From Taxillus chinensis (taxonomy: Eukaryota > Streptophyta > Magnoliopsida > Santalales > Loranthaceae), in the NCBI GenBank assembly GCA_023512835.1, contig CM042090.1, forward strand, positions 4,433,826 to 4,497,825: a stretch of DNA of 64,000 nucleotides, written 5' to 3'. Position 1 is the stretch's first letter; the number at the start of each line of letters is the position of its first letter. Both the position numbers and the translations under genes were made by a program. The notes below the pieces were generated by a model. It was not told where the DNA came from. It saw only the letters and a program-made list of their open reading frames with translations, and searched no databases. Of this stretch, positions 21,834 through 36,170 are shown piece by piece.

Positions 21834-24800
21834 ATGTTCAAATTGCATGGTAAGCACTGCCGGCCTGACATATCTGGCAACAGAATCGATTTCAGATTTT
21901 CTGGCATTCGGGCGCTTCAGGTCCGTCCGTCACACCTCACCTCGATAATTCAGTCCCTCCCTCCACCCCACTCCCCACTCCCAATCCCAATCAATCTCTT
22001 TGTTCGTTTCTTTGAATTCACGTTGCCGTTACCTGATTTTTATTCCTATTTTCTTACCATAATATTAATTCACATTTGTCTCCACCTCTCATTCATTTTC
22101 TGTTTTGTTTTGTTTTTCCTAAAACGCTAGTGTTGTCTTTAGCCCACACAAACCACGAGTCCATCTGTTTGCAAATCTCAGACTACAGCAGCAACTCACG
22201 AATGAGATCCAAAACCTTTATGATTTGATATCGAGTTTCTGATTGATGTCAACAAAAGCCTATGCATATCTATATGATTCGCACTCTTTCCTCAAATGAA
22301 TGACATGCATTAAAAGTTTTAAATTTTTTTCTCAACTATATGATTCTCCTGAGCTGCATTTATATAATCACATTTATTATTTTAATTGGTTTTTAATCTA
22401 TCGCCTTCTGTTCCATACTAACATCTGGGAATAAAAAAAAAAAAGTCTAAATACTTCTGGTCATGAATTTCATTGTTACCGACAGCCATTTTGATAGTTT
22501 TTATCAATGTATTTATATATTTCACTTGCAGGTGCCAAAAGGGTGGGACAATATTTTTGTGTTCATTGCCTCCGTGAAAACAGGGAAAACAATCAACGAG
22601 TCAGGGAAAGCCTCCGTGCGAAATGGAAATTGTCAATGGACAGAGGCTTTTTCAGAATCTTTATGGATTTCGGAAAATGAGGCTTCAGAGGATCCCAAGG
22701 AGGGCTTACTTAAGTTTGTTGTCGCCATGGTATTGTCACTATTGTTTGTGGTTTAATCCATGTCATTGATTTATGTCTGCTAATTTTTTTCCTCTTATAC
22801 AAGTAAACCATTTTATTCTCTCTTCAAATAGGGGCCAGCTAGATTCAGCATCCTTGGAGAGGCTACAATAAATTTGGCAAGCTACATGAGTTCAAAAGAC
22901 CCCATTCCTCTTTCATTACCCTTGAAAAAATGCAACCATGGAACAGTTGTCCAAGTTAGTCCTCCTCGATGTTATTCTAACTGCAGCATTAAGATTTCAG
23001 CTAGTCTTTCTTTTTCATTCACCTTTTTCATCCCTTTTTTTACTCATTCATTACCCCCAACAACTAAAGTAACAAACACAATACTTGTTCGCTTCCAAAA
23101 TTGACATGGATCGAGAACTTCTCCCCTAGATTAGTTGTGTAATGCAAATGGTTTCTGTGTTGGCAATTTACAGGTTCAAATTCAATGCCTAACACCAAAA
23201 TCAAAACTCAGGTTTGTAGTTCATTCTAAAATCTTACTCTCTTAGTGCATTCTGAATTTCCTGATCCTAAATTAGTCTCCGCACAATTTAGCAATGATAA
23301 ATGGAAGGAGACTATTTCACACATGGAAGATACGCAGACCAATTTTGATGAGATGGAAAACAATTCTGATGTTTCTGACGGTGTATTCAGTAGTACCGGA
23401 TATCCCTGCACTAACCACTTGAATGTCACTTCTCATGACGGGGAACATTGTAGTAGAGTATGTTCTCGCACCAAGTTGGCTTCCATTCTTGACAATTTAA
23501 CTTCTATCGTTTTCTTTCATAATACATGTGGTTTTCTATTGTGTCACATCCTACTCTTAGACCTACCATCCGAGGAGAACATGCTGTACCAACTATTGTG
23601 TTAGTTTATTAGTTACGAACTCTGTGCTGAACTTATGATCATTATAATCTATCAGATTTTGATGTATGGTCGTCCTCCTTTACCATCTATCACTAGCGTT
23701 GATGCAGGTTTAAAGACCCTTATCTTTTTTTCTTTCTTGATAATCGAAAAAACTTTAAAATTAAAAAAACACCAAGTTGGTGTCACAAACAAACAGGGAT
23801 CATTAAACAAGAGGGAAAGCAACAATCTTATCTATGGTTTTTAAGCACACTTTCCCAAAGACTTATGTAACAAGTTTTATATCCTGTTGCACCTCATGCC
23901 TTCATGCTGGTTTTGGTTCCTAGTTCATTAGGGTGGGTTCATGCACGATTTATTGACAGCTTGCTCGCTTGATTAAGGAGCCATTAGATTGAATTTGACA
24001 ATTGTTTCACCGTTTTAACCTGGAGATAACCTGATATATTTCTTCTTGTTTACTACACACATTTTGTCTTGCCTCCATCTGGCTGAAAAGTTCTGTTGCT
24101 TGTATAGGGGACAAGTTTTTCTGCATCGGGTTCATGTAACAGCTTTGACTCCATGGAGGGCTCCTGCTACGGGGAAAACTTTTCCCCACTAAGAAACTTG
24201 AGTGAGATTATGAACGATCGGATTGGAGGGAAAGATTCAACTTCCTCTCAAAATGGTGCTTTTTATGATTCATATTCTATTGATTCTCCTGCCAGATCAA
24301 GCAACTCTTCTTTTAAATCAAAGGTCTCTGATGATTTTAGAAGAATAAAACGTGTTATTACTACATCACCCTTACGGTATACTAATTCTTCTAAAGATGG
24401 TCTGAAGGCTGCAGAAGTAATGATTGAGGAACTTCCGGCAGAAGCTAGGATGTGGGAACAAAATGCTCAGAAGACAATGCATGATCTTGAAATGTTAAGG
24501 ATGGAATTCTCCGACCAGTCAAAAATCCAAGCAGATCTGGAACTGGAGCTCTCAGCATCGCACAAAGAATGTGGTAGCTTGAAACAGGAAATTGAACAAC
24601 TGAAAATCTTGTTAATGGATTCAGTCTTGAAGCAAGAAGCAACTGTGAATACAAATTGCCAAGTAAAAAATATGAATGAGATTCATAAGGAATTGGATGA
24701 AGAGATGAAGTTTCTTAAAAATTCCAATGTGGATTTGGAACTACAACTCAGAAAGGCCCAAGAATCAAACATTGAGCTTGTTTCCATTCTTCAGGAACTA

Positions 24801-27730
24801 GAAAACACCATAGAGCAACAGAAAATGGAGATGGAAAATCTTCTGGTAATAAAATTGAAGTTAGAAGACATGGAGAAGTACAATGCTGGACGAGACAATG
24901 TAAAAGAAAATTCAAATAGAGTAGTCTCATCCAATGGGATGAGAGAAACCTCTTTTGATTCAGATCTAGAAGCTAACTCTGTTGAGCAACCAATGAACAC
25001 TTTATACGCAGAGTTTGAACCAGGCAATGACTGGAAGTTGAATCTCGAGTTGCGACAGTTGAAAAAATCAAAAAGCTGTTTAGAATATAAAATCCAATTC
25101 CTAGAAAGAGCACTGAAAGAGAAAGAGCATGAGATAGTGATCCAAAAAAGTTTGAGGGATCAAAGTCTATTGGAAGGTGAAATGAAATGGAGGTCCAAAT
25201 CAACTGCAAAAGATTATGGAATTACTATTTTTGAAGAAAATCTATCCAAGCCTCTTCGGATTCAAGAGTCTAGGGGAGTTCAGTTTGTCAATGGAGGAGA
25301 TGAATACGTAAACAAAACACTTGTGGATCTAAAAGAAAAGGTGCTGGACCTAGAGAGAGACTGCAATGAACTTACAAATGAAAACCTTGCACTCATTTTT
25401 AATTTGAAGGAATCAGAGAAAAAAAGTTCTACATGCCAGAGGAATTTGGAGTTTCAAATATCTGATCTACAAAGGGAAAAAATCCAGTTGGAAGAAAATT
25501 TTGATATTATGCAGAGAGAAAATAGTCAAAACTTGTTCTGCTTGGATAATTTAAGGAATGACATGATGGTGCTCAGTGGAAATATGAATTCTCAAATTTC
25601 AGCCAACAAGGTTCTAGAAAGAAAATCATCAGAACTGCAAAGCAGCAAACATGAATTGGAGGTTCATCTGTCTGAACTAGAAGAAGAAAATGTTCAGCTT
25701 TCTGAGTGTATATCTGGTCTAGAGTCTCAATTAAGATATTTGACTGATGAAAGGGAGTCAAGTCGTCTGGAACTACAAAATTCAGAAGCTCATGTCACAA
25801 ATCTCCTGGATGATATTAATAGATTGGAAACTGAAATGGGAAGGCAAAAATTTTATACAAAACAGAAGTTGCAGGATATACAAAAGAGGTGGTTAAAAAA
25901 TCAAGAAGAGTATGAATATCTGAAGGTGGAAAATCCAAAGCTACAATCTACAGCTGAAGGTCTTATGGAAGAGTGTAGTTCACTTCAGAAATCTTATGCG
26001 GAGCTAAGGAAGCAAAAAATGGACGTGGAAGCACATTCTACAATTATGGAGTCTCAACTGAAAGAAGAACGTAATATATTTTCTGTTTTCTATAGAGAAA
26101 GTGAGGCTTTAGAAGCAAAGTTTTCTTTGGCGCTTGAAGAAACTGCCTCAAAGGAGAGATTTTTGATGTCAGAACTGGATGCAGTTGTTGATGAACACAT
26201 ACAATATAAAGAGAAACTTTCTCTGGGAGAGGGCCTTCTAAACCAAATGTTCCTGGGCAAGGTGGCTGAAGTTGAAAACCTTCGAAGAGAGATTTCACTG
26301 CTCACTGAGCAGATTTCAGCCACTCATGATGAAGAAGCATCAAAGGTGGTGCTTCAAGTCTCTACTTTATGTGCAGATAAGGAAAATCTAGGAAGTATTC
26401 TTCAAGAAGTTCAAGAAAGCTATAGCGGTTCTGAAAGTAGGCCTGAAGTCCTCCGGACAGAATCTGGAAGTGAGGTGCTAAAACGTATGGGCAAACTTGC
26501 TAGCTCCAGAAAAAAAACAGGAAGTACTGTTGGCTGATCACGAAAAGCCCCTGCAATTGTTGGAAGACTTCAAAAGTAGCAAAGAGGATTTCAACAACAC
26601 TGTATATGACCTAGAGGTGAAACTTAAATCCTCCAAGCATGAGAGGCCTCCAACAGGCTGCAGAAATCTTAATTTTTATGCTCCATTGCAGAAAGCTGCT
26701 CTGCTCCAAGATGAAGTACTGTATGCCCAGAAAGGTGAACTAGAAAATGAGCTTGGCCGGATAAAAATAAAAGACAGCCAGTTTAAGACGATTAAAGATC
26801 TTGAGGAGGAGAAAAAAGAACGCAGTGAAAGAGTTCATGCCCTTGAACAGGAGGCAAGACATACAAATGAAGAAAAGGCTGATGATCCAACTGACATGAG
26901 CAATCCCGAATGTACCAGAAATCCATCCATCTTCGATGAATTAGAGGTTTACATTTCTTTCTTTTTTATCCTATCTTAATTGGAACAGAATCAAGCATAC
27001 AACAGAGGTTTATTTTTTATAATATATGTACTGAAAATGTAGTTACACCATCTCATCAAAACCTATTAGACACAGCTTTCAATATATAATTTTTATTGCT
27101 TCATCAACCTCCTGGATACAAAATATTTCTTTAGTTTTTCCGTCATTACAAAACCTTCCAAATTTGTGGACTATGTGCATTAACACTCTTTGGCCTACTC
27201 GACTCAGGTTGATGAACAGCAAATTGACCCTCAAATTATCAGAACTGATCACTTGTCAAAGATCCAAATTCTTGAGATTCAACTTGCAGAGGCTTTAGAA
27301 GCAAACGAGTTGTATAAAATCCAACTTAAGAGGTGAGCCTTTTTTATCTTCACAAAATCCAATATACAATTGCTCTTTTCAAAGTAAGATTTGTTATTCT
27401 GGCCAAAAAAAAAATCTGCCTGTACGCTTCATGTTTTGTATGGGCCCTTCTATGTGTGAAAAGAAAGCACTTTGATCTAAGCATTTTGTTCCATTCAGGT
27501 TTTTGTCTGATACTGAAAACCAACACATCGATGCTCCCATGCAATTGACAGGCAAGGATGTTGAAGTTAAAAACCAAGAAGAATGCAAGGAGTTGTCACT
27601 TGATGTAGAGTTGAGAGACCTTCGTGAACAGTACTTGCAAATGAGCCTCAAGTATGCCGAGGCGGAAGCTCAGCGTGAGGATCTTGTGATGAAACTCAAG
27701 GCTGTAAATGGAACAAGCCGGTTTCGGTGA
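21834..27730 (+). CDS. NT-C2 domain, coiled-coil protein with a broken frame
   Basis: Exons are inferred as 21834-21920, 22532-22729, 22832-22954, 23174-23211, 23292-23457, 24108-26946, 27208-27332 and 27499-27730; all have GT..AG borders and consistent phase. Exons 1-4 (about 149 aa) form an N-terminal C2 (EEIG1/NT-C2) domain with RIDFRFSGIRALQ, KASVRNGNCQWTEAFSES and LGEATINLASYM. A Ser-rich linker and a very long coiled coil follow (SSKDGLKAAEVMIEEL, RMWEQNAQKTMHDLE). Plant family members are large filament-like proteins of unclear function. The first frame stops at 26535-26537 (1013 aa). The family-like sequence resumes in the +1 frame from about 26510 (KKQEVLLADHEKPLQLLEDF). An A8 run where A7 would keep the frame explains this. 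After LLQDEV the text jumps to LYAQKGELENELGRIK, which suggests an internal deletion relative to relatives I remember. It is either a decaying copy or, for the A run, a sequence error. Confidence 0.8.
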
Positions 27731-29129
27731 CTCTTAGGCAGTGATAGTTTAGTCTTCTTTACTATTTTAACCTTTTCCTAGGAACAATTTTGTTCTCCTT
27801 TTTTTAATCTACCTTTTTTTTCCCTCCAACCCATCTCATGGAAGCGAACGAAATTGTATGGTGTGAGGAGTCTTTGTAAGAATATACATCGTGGAAATCA
27901 GATGCGAGTAATTTTCAGGGTGGTATAGAATTGCACTACATGAATTTCCTGATTGCTGATTTGATCCTGATTAGCCTACATGAATTTCTCAACTGCTCAA
28001 ATACATCCTGAAAATAATTTATTCGCAACTTTTCTTTAAGAACTTAGCCTTTTAAAATATTGTTTTTTCTTTTGACATGCAGTCTTAAACCTCAAATAAT
28101 AATGCTATATTTAGTGTATTAATATTATTTTTAAAAATAATAAATTTAAATTATTTAAATTATTTATAAGTAATGTAAATTTATCTCAACTCATAACTTT
28201 TACAAATAATTATATTTTAAAAAATAAATCATACCAAACCTAACCTTAGTAAATAAGATCGTCAATACATAATTAATTCTGATAATTAACCTTAGTAATT
28301 CATCTGTCTCTTCCAATGAGGCAATCACAACCATTGTAAATTCATATTTTTCTCTTGAAATTACATTATAAAATTAACATTAATGCATCTATACAAACAT
28401 TAGTAAAGATATTTAGAGTACTAATGTCAAATTATATCTTACTAATTCCATATATACTCTATTAAACTATTAACCTATTATTTATCACTTAGTAATTCTT
28501 GCCTAAATATTAATAATAATTAAAAACTAATGATCTAAACAAAAAGCTTATTCACCCGAACTAAACTAAAAACTGATAATTTTTACTTTTGTTTATCAGT
28601 TTAAATTTATTATTTTTTAAACCAATTTTTTTAATTAAATTTAAAAAATATGACCAATAATTATTACTATTAGTAACTAGTAACACATTTCTTTTCCCTT
28701 GATTGTTTGTTCTTTTCCCCTCTTATCTTTCACCATGGGTATTCATTTGTGTAGAGTCAGATTTTGCGGCATTCTGGTGAATAAGGGTTAGAGGTCATTA
28801 TTATCAGCAGAGTGAACCCGGCACAAAGGCGGATTGGGATCTTTAAGTCAATCCTGATTGGCCCCGTTTGCTGCTGCAATAAACAAACCCGAAACCATTT
28901 TTAAAATTTTTAAATTAAAATAAATAAATAAATAAAAACACCTGCCTTTCATCAACAGTGATGAATCATGTGTTGTGCCATTTTATCTAACAATTGTACA
29001 CTGCATTGCATATTGTTCCCACGTAAATGAAATCAGCAAAAAGGGTCAACTATTAAACACCCTACTAATGAGAGCCTGGTGAGCTCCCCATGTCTACACA
29101 AAGAACTCACCTCTCACTTCCCCCCTTTT
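27731..29129. other. AT-rich intergenic region between two convergent genes
   Basis: It holds the 3' ends of the NT-C2 gene (plus) and the RING gene (minus). Very AT-rich at 28080-28660. No ORF or RNA gene recognised. Confidence 0.5.
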
Positions 29130-32100
29130 CTACAATATGGAATAAGCTCGGACAACCTCAACAATTGGTGCTCGGCACAATGGACACTTTCCTCCGCTGT
29201 GAACCAACTCATTTGCACATCTTGAACAAGTGCACATGTGTCCGCATCTGAGACATTTTAATTTAATGAGAAATGTTGAAAAACTAATAACAAACAATAC
29301 CTATTTATGACAGAATTACAACTTTGTACTTCCGTTTATATAACAATGCATTATATAACAACGCGTAAACAAGTGGAATACCTGTACAACAGCGAATCAA
29401 TGTGACTGTCACAACAGACACAACACGTCCCTTTCCTCACATGACCCCATTTAGATCCATCCTCTGAAGTCTCGGCAACCAGTTCTGCATGATCATTATC
29501 ACCAAATCAAGGTCAATGAGGAGAAAATCAAAGCAGAGGGCACGAATGAAAGAAACCAAAATAGTTATAACTAAGATCAGGCCAACTGCTCCTTCAAAAA
29601 TAATTATATTAGCAAACCTAGTCTATCAGTCGAACGATTCAGAGCTGCAGACACTTCTTGTCTGACTGCCCGCTGGAGCTCCAGTTGCATGTCCATGCAA
29701 GCTTCCACCATCCTCTGCATGTGGCCCATACCCTGCTGAAGCCTTGCCATGTCTGTTCTCAAATCGTTCAGCACATCCCACTCCTGCTCAAATTCACCGA
29801 CCATATATTAGCCCAGGGCATTGGCAAAAATAGAAGCACATAATAATGGAATAGGAAGGTTCTAAGAGAAACAAAAACATTTATTCCTTCACAAGTGCCT
29901 TATGAAATAAATGCATAAGCTTTGGCCCGTGCAGGTCACATTTGTTACATGGTAATGTGACAGACAGTGTTAGAAGCACGGAATCCATAAATGTGTTAGC
30001 ATAACACATTCTAATGCAACTTCAGGCATCTTCCATATATTACTAGTCAAAAAAGTGGGTCTGATCATGGAACAGCTCTTTCGTGAATCCCAATTGGGAA
30101 ATCCCATATCATCAGAAATTGGGATCAGTCATTTTCTAAATAAAATGTTTAGTAGCTTGAAGACTCACGATTTCTGAACGAGGCATGCTGTGACGAGACC
30201 AATTTGTATGCAAACCCTGGTGCCAAAGTGGTGGGGGTGGAGGCACAGGTGGTGATGGAAGGACAAGTGAGGGCCTGTTAATTGGATCATGCGGATCTTC
30301 ACTTTCCCCATCCCTCTGCTGATCCTGATCCTGTTCTGCTGAAGGAGGAGGTAAGTTCCTATGCAGATCCCAGTCAATAGGAGCATGGCCTTGCCTCTCC
30401 ACATACGACTGTATTAATTGGTCAAGACTTTCACGAAACCCGCTCCGAAGGAGATTAGAAACACTTCTTCTACAAAACAACGGAAAAAATTCCACTAAAT
30501 GAGAGTTCATAGAAAAGTCCAATGTAACTCAATACAGAATAGTCAAATACCTGCTCAGGAGTTCCCTAAGCTCCATGCTGTACACACTATCATCATCGGG
30601 CGGATGAAATCTATTGACCCTTCTAACTGGAATAGCACGCCTCATTCTTGTAATATCAGAAGGCCCTTCTGACAAATTTTCTGCAGCACCCCCAGAGACA
30701 TCCTCTTGCCAGCTCTCACTGACTTCTTGCAGATGACCTCCTTCACCTACATTTCCCGGAGTCTCCTGAGGCCAATTATTAACTGTGTTCTGCTGCCAAT
30801 TTCCATCAAGGTCCTCTGTAGTAACATCCGTCCAATCATTGAAAACATCATAACTTGTCTGTTGCCAATTTAAACTCTCAACTTGATCAACTTGTTCCTC
30901 CCGATTAATACCTTGATTAATAGCATCTTCCCAACTCATATTTTCAACGATTGAGTTGCTCTCCACAGTTCCAGTATGATTATCCATCTGATTGATGTTG
31001 CTGTCTTGAGTTGCAGGTTGTGACTGTTCATGATTTTCATATTCAACTTCCTGATATATGCTCGTTTGAGACTGAACATTTCTAGAATCAGTGACAATAT
31101 TGTTAGATGAGAAATCCGATTGGCTGCTTACTTGACCACGAACAATACTTTCCAATCTGGATCGGAAGCCTTCCCTGAGAAAATCATAGACCATAGGAGC
31201 TTGTCTTTATATGGTTTCAATAAATAGTCAGAACAAATAAATGACTTGAACAAAATTAGAGTGGCCATTTTTTTCATCCGAGAAAAACATCCAAAGGAAT
31301 TAACAATAAAAATAATAACAACAACAACAGACTAGATTCTGCAGAGATTAGAGTGGCCATTTTTTTTCCAAATCTCCATTTTTTGTTACTCAAAATAACA
31401 TGAATATGAACGTTTAATGAATGTATTTTGAATTAGTGGAGGAAGAAAAAAGTGATACAAGTCATCTAAATCTCCCTTTCTAATATGTTAGGTGAGCTTT
31501 CCAGATCAATCAATAAATGGAAACATACTTCCATAAGTACCAGTCAAGATGCACATATTAGATTTTGTTCCATGTTAAAACGTCCTTAACCAACAAAGAG
31601 GTTGTAAAAAACAAAGCTAGAAGGTGAGGGTACCCATCTGGCGTCTAGCCAGCATTTGGATGATTTCTGGACAATTTTTATATTTTTAATTAAAACATAA
31701 TTATTTCACAATATTTGTATGTGATTTTCGATTTTCTATTGTTATGTATTTATTATTCCATGATTAGCAAAAAAAGGGGGCACAGGGCACCAGGGGCTGT
31801 TTTTTGGGAGACTGTGGAGGCATCATCTCCATCTAGACAGCCATCTAGACCATCTTTTAGAGCTACATTAACCAACCCTCCTGCAGACACTCCCAAGTCA
31901 AGAAAATAACAAACTTTGAATTATGCTTTGATTGATGGAATATCGCATCGGAGTGGAAAAAATGAACTGCTTTTAAATGGAACAGGGAAAAAAATTATTA
32001 AGCTAAGTAGATAATAGCAATAACATCAAATTAACGAAAACTTTGGGTAGAGTTCTGAATTCTAATAAGGAACAAGAATGGGAAGAAGCTTTAATAAATG

Positions 32101-35100
32101 TGTATTTGTTTGATAAGTAAGATTTTAATTGCAGCTTTCAAGTTTTGAAATATATCTATCTACAAGATATAGTATTACTCCGTTAGTTTCCTATTTAGTT
32201 TTTCTATAAAATCGTTTAACTAGTTTCCTTTAAGATGGAAATTCTTTTAAGGTTTCCAATTTGGATAGGTTTAACACTATCATTTACAGGCATGTGACGT
32301 GGATCTACTGAAACAAGCCTTTTAATATTGATTAATTGTAGTATTTAGAAATTTTCCAGACTTCCAATTGTTTCTTGCTACATCAAGTACATAAGGAGTA
32401 AATTACTCATGTTCATTAAAGAGTAAATTAGCATTAGTTTTCACATTCAATGTCAAAATCAAGGGTATAACAATCCCAACAATGAGGATATAAGTTAAGT
32501 GTTCTGATTCAAGTCAGAAGTGATTTGGTTAGGATAAATCCTACATGATTATTGAATGCCATCCTTTTTCCAAAATAAGCATAAGCATGAGCACTAGTCA
32601 TGCTAGTCATTGTTCAATCACATGTTGTGTAGCTTGAGAGTGTTTTCCGATTTTAATTAATTCATTTTTGTATATATATCTTTTAAGCACTATGAGTGCA
32701 TTTGGGTTCAGCATTACTCGTGAGATAACACTAATAATACAATGAATTAAAAATAATAAATTATTTGAGTTGTATTGTTAATAATAGTACGCCTTTGAAG
32801 ATATTAATAATACCAACCCAAGGAGTGATATTATTAATACTATTTGAGTTGTATTGTTAATAATAGTACGCCTTTGGGTTCAGCATTACTCGTGGTATTA
32901 TTGAAGATAAACGTACTATTTAACTAGCTCCAACTACATAATAAGGTAAAATGCTTTCATGCACACATTATGTCTAAACTCTTAAGAAAGCATACCTCAA
33001 GCCAGAAACAGTATGTCGTTGTCTTAACTGAACTAATTCACTTGCTGCCATTGAAGGTGGTCGCTCCTCCTCAACAGGTCTTTCATTTCGCAAAAATCTA
33101 CCTCTGAGTAGCGACTACAAAATTTACAACCATAATAAACAACCCAATATCACATATAAAAACCAAACTAGATGTGGAAAACAGAAACAGTGATGCTGCA
33201 ATTGAAATAGTGGACTGTCAATCAAATATAAAAAGTAGTTCGGTTCCATATGAATTAGATAATTATCAGAGCCTCAACCTTAAAAGCTGATAAACCCACA
33301 TTAAAGGTTGCACGATAGAATCTTTAAAATGCAATTTGTAATATACCAAAATCATATATACATATGGACCCAAAGAAACGCATTAATCGATTTAATATAG
33401 CTTTCTTTCTAGTAATAAAATATGATTAGAAGACATCAAATAAAATCATAAAAATCAGACGAAAGAAAATTTTGTCTAGACTCTAGAGGTGACAGGAAAC
33501 TGTAAAAACCTACCAATTACCAAACAAGTAAGCCTTTGTTGGATGTGCGTTTCCTTTGGTGTTCCTGGATGCATTTCAGTTTTTTTATTAGTTTTGTATT
33601 ATTATAAGATTTTTTATTTATTCTTTAGGACCAAAAAAACTCAGGTAAAAACAACACGAAACTACCTTTCATATTCTAAACTATTTCCTTTTTCCAACTT
33701 TTTATGAATCTTTACCCATACTCCCATAGTACGATTTATTTTATATTGCAAAAGATACTCAAACAGCAATAACCTAAACAAGCCCTTATACTTTTACATT
33801 TTGGACCATCAAATATCATTACTTAACTCTTTCTATCTCTCCCTATCTCTCAAGCATAGCCTAGTCACAAGTGGATAATCACACAATTAATAAATTGATA
33901 TAACAGCCACCTAGGGAATAATAGATCCAACTTTGGGCAATAAACGAAAGGAACAAGATTTAAATCCAAGCAAGAAACAATAATATGATATCATGTCTAT
34001 CAAAGCCCCAACAATAATCATCATTGAACATATCCCAAAGGGAAAAAACAACCCAACTTCATGTAAAAATCATCTAATCTATCAAATGCATATCACAAAA
34101 GAAATTAGCTCAGCTTAGAGTACTCATTCACCCAAAGCACAGTTCAAACATCAATCGGTTATTAACAAAATGTTATCTAGAGAAATCAAAAATATTAGGC
34201 CTTGTTATGGGTCTGACTAATGAGAGAAAGTCCTTTCCAAGGTCAAAAAAAAATCATTCAACAAATTTAATCCTTTACCATAAAAACCCAACTTAGGAGA
34301 AAAGCTCATAAAATGTTTATAATTCGTTCTAATTCAGAATCAAGCTAGTTGTCATATATCTATCAGGTGTAGGATATATTTCAGGCCATAACCTCAAAAT
34401 ACTATTTGCATATTAAGGACTCCAGTATATAGAATTACATGAACAAAATGTATACAGACTTACATGCATAATATGTATACAGAATTACATGCATAATGTG
34501 TAAACATAACTATAAAAAGCCATGGCCTCTTGAGAATCTATGTAAACATAACTGAAGGAAGAAAAAAAATCTATGTAAGCATAACTTTGGAGAATCTAAG
34601 AGCATGTTTGGTAAGAGAGAGTGACAACCAAACCAGATGTTTATCATTTCAATAGTGTAAAGTGGAAGAAGAGCAATGATCTGAGGCACCCTAATGGATC
34701 AGTACTCTTGAATCTTGCTCCCACATTACCTGATCAATTCAAAATTTAATGAGGTAGTCACCATTTATATTCAGTGTTTAAATCCCCAAAAAGATGACCA
34801 TATTACTGAATGACTGCATTTCAAACGTTACCAACCAAGTTCTACGTCAGAATAATTATTTTCCAATATAAGATGCACATACCACAATGATTCATGAAAA
34901 TACTCATAAGAAATCCCTAGTACTTAAGCAACAAAAGGGAAACATAAACAAAAGGTATCACAAGTTATATTAGAGGGCGGGTGGTAGTGGGGGGATGACA
35001 ACCAACCTGAATGCGATTGCGATGGGCAAAATCAGAAACAGCCCGATGCTCCGATAAGCCCTGAAGTTCCCTCTGTCTTTCTCTCTCTACTCTCACAAGC

Positions 35101-36170
35101 AAATCAACTAGAGCTTGTCTTCCTCGCAACCTCAGCATGTCTCTTCGAACATGCTCTGGCTGACTTTCATCATGGTCAACAATCAATCCTTCATGAACCT
35201 GGTCAACTTGCTGAGAACTATGTCTAGCACTCTCCTCCTCTCTTCTTACCCCACGAGTTCCTCTCTGCTGACTTGTCATTTGCATCCATTCCCTAATGAT
35301 TCTCACCCTTTCACGCTCAGTTTCACCTAGCCATTCTGCTCTTGGGCCATTGTTTTGTTGGGAAACATCAGATGAATGATCACTGATGCCAGTATCCATC
35401 CATCCCCGAACAATCTGCCTCACTCTTTCCCTCTCCACATCAGCAAGATCAGGAGATTGTTCACGGCTAGAATCATTGCGATCACTACCGTCATTCTGTG
35501 TTTCCATTTGATCGTGGGACCAACTCCCATACTCATTTTCACTCTCACTCACATCCACCAGACTACCCTGATTGTCACTCGCCCGGCTCTCTGATGCATT
35601 GTTGCTTATTACAGTTATATTTGAGTCAATACTGCTTTGTTGTCTCAATCTTTCCCTAACTCTTTCCCGAGCACAGTTTAACACGTGCTCACCCTCTAGT
35701 TCACGCCACATTTGGACAATTGAAGATGCCTGAGTGCTTGGCCTCTCAACAGCCCCTTGGCCCCTAGAAGTAGGAGAGTCAGACTGTCTTAAAAATGAAG
35801 AATCAAGCATGGAAACCGTATGCAACCCAGCAAGAGCCATCAACTCAGACTCACGATTCCTCCTCTCAATGGTTGTAATCATCTCCTGCGCCTGCCTAGC
35901 AACCCATCTACTCAAAATCCGCGAGTGGCACCTGCGTGCTGCTGAAGACTCTCCCAGATCGACCTCCTCAAGATCAGTCCGCCGTTGACCATGCACAACT
36001 TGGTCACCCTCGTCCTCCTCATCCTCCCTGTTGTGTAGAGAGCTACATGACGTGAAAGACATACAACTATCCAAGTGCCCACGCATCAATTCCTCCAACC
36101 CACGCTCAAACTCAGCCTGCGCATTGTTGGTGGTCTCAGGCTTTTGCTGCAGAGGCTGAAAATCTGCCAT
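29130..36170 (-). CDS. C3HC4 RING-finger E3 ubiquitin ligase, seven coding exons
   Basis: Minus-strand exons in order: 36170-35007, 33114-32996, 31174-30551, 30469-30169, 29783-29618, 29484-29382, 29247-29130. All borders are GT..AG and phases fit, giving 2595 nt and 864 aa. Exon 1 begins [12 protein letters not shown]; an ATG further up (36284) is in frame but sits in leader-like sequence, so I chose 36170. The N-terminal half is acidic/Arg-rich with repeated ERERVR..REWM segments, which look helical. Exon 5 encodes [20 protein letters not shown], a probable coiled coil. The RING spans about residues 812-850: CCVCC, then [10 protein letters not shown], then CPLC, ending in [13 protein letters not shown]. 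The family transfers ubiquitin from an E2 to substrates; the substrate is unknown. Introns 1 and 2 are about 1.9 kb each. Confidence 0.88.
31175..32995 (-). other. Large intron 2 of the RING gene
   Basis: AT-rich intron sequence. It contains a local direct duplication: a TTGTATTGTTAATAATAGTA block at about 32769 and again at about 32847, and GGGTTCAGCATTACTCGTG at about 32704 and 32876. These may be remnants of a small mobile element. No ORF with a recognisable domain is present. Confidence 0.6.
33115..35006 (-). other. Large intron 1 of the RING gene
   Basis: AT-rich intron. A short tandem-like repeat of about 31 bp (AGAATTACATGCATAATGTG and variants) occurs three times at 34432-34503. No coding potential recognised. 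Confidence 0.6.

Noticed and set aside
21423..21948. Long open frames made of Leu-Ser or Glu-Arg repeats
   Set aside because: They are translations of the (CT)n and (GA)n tracts.
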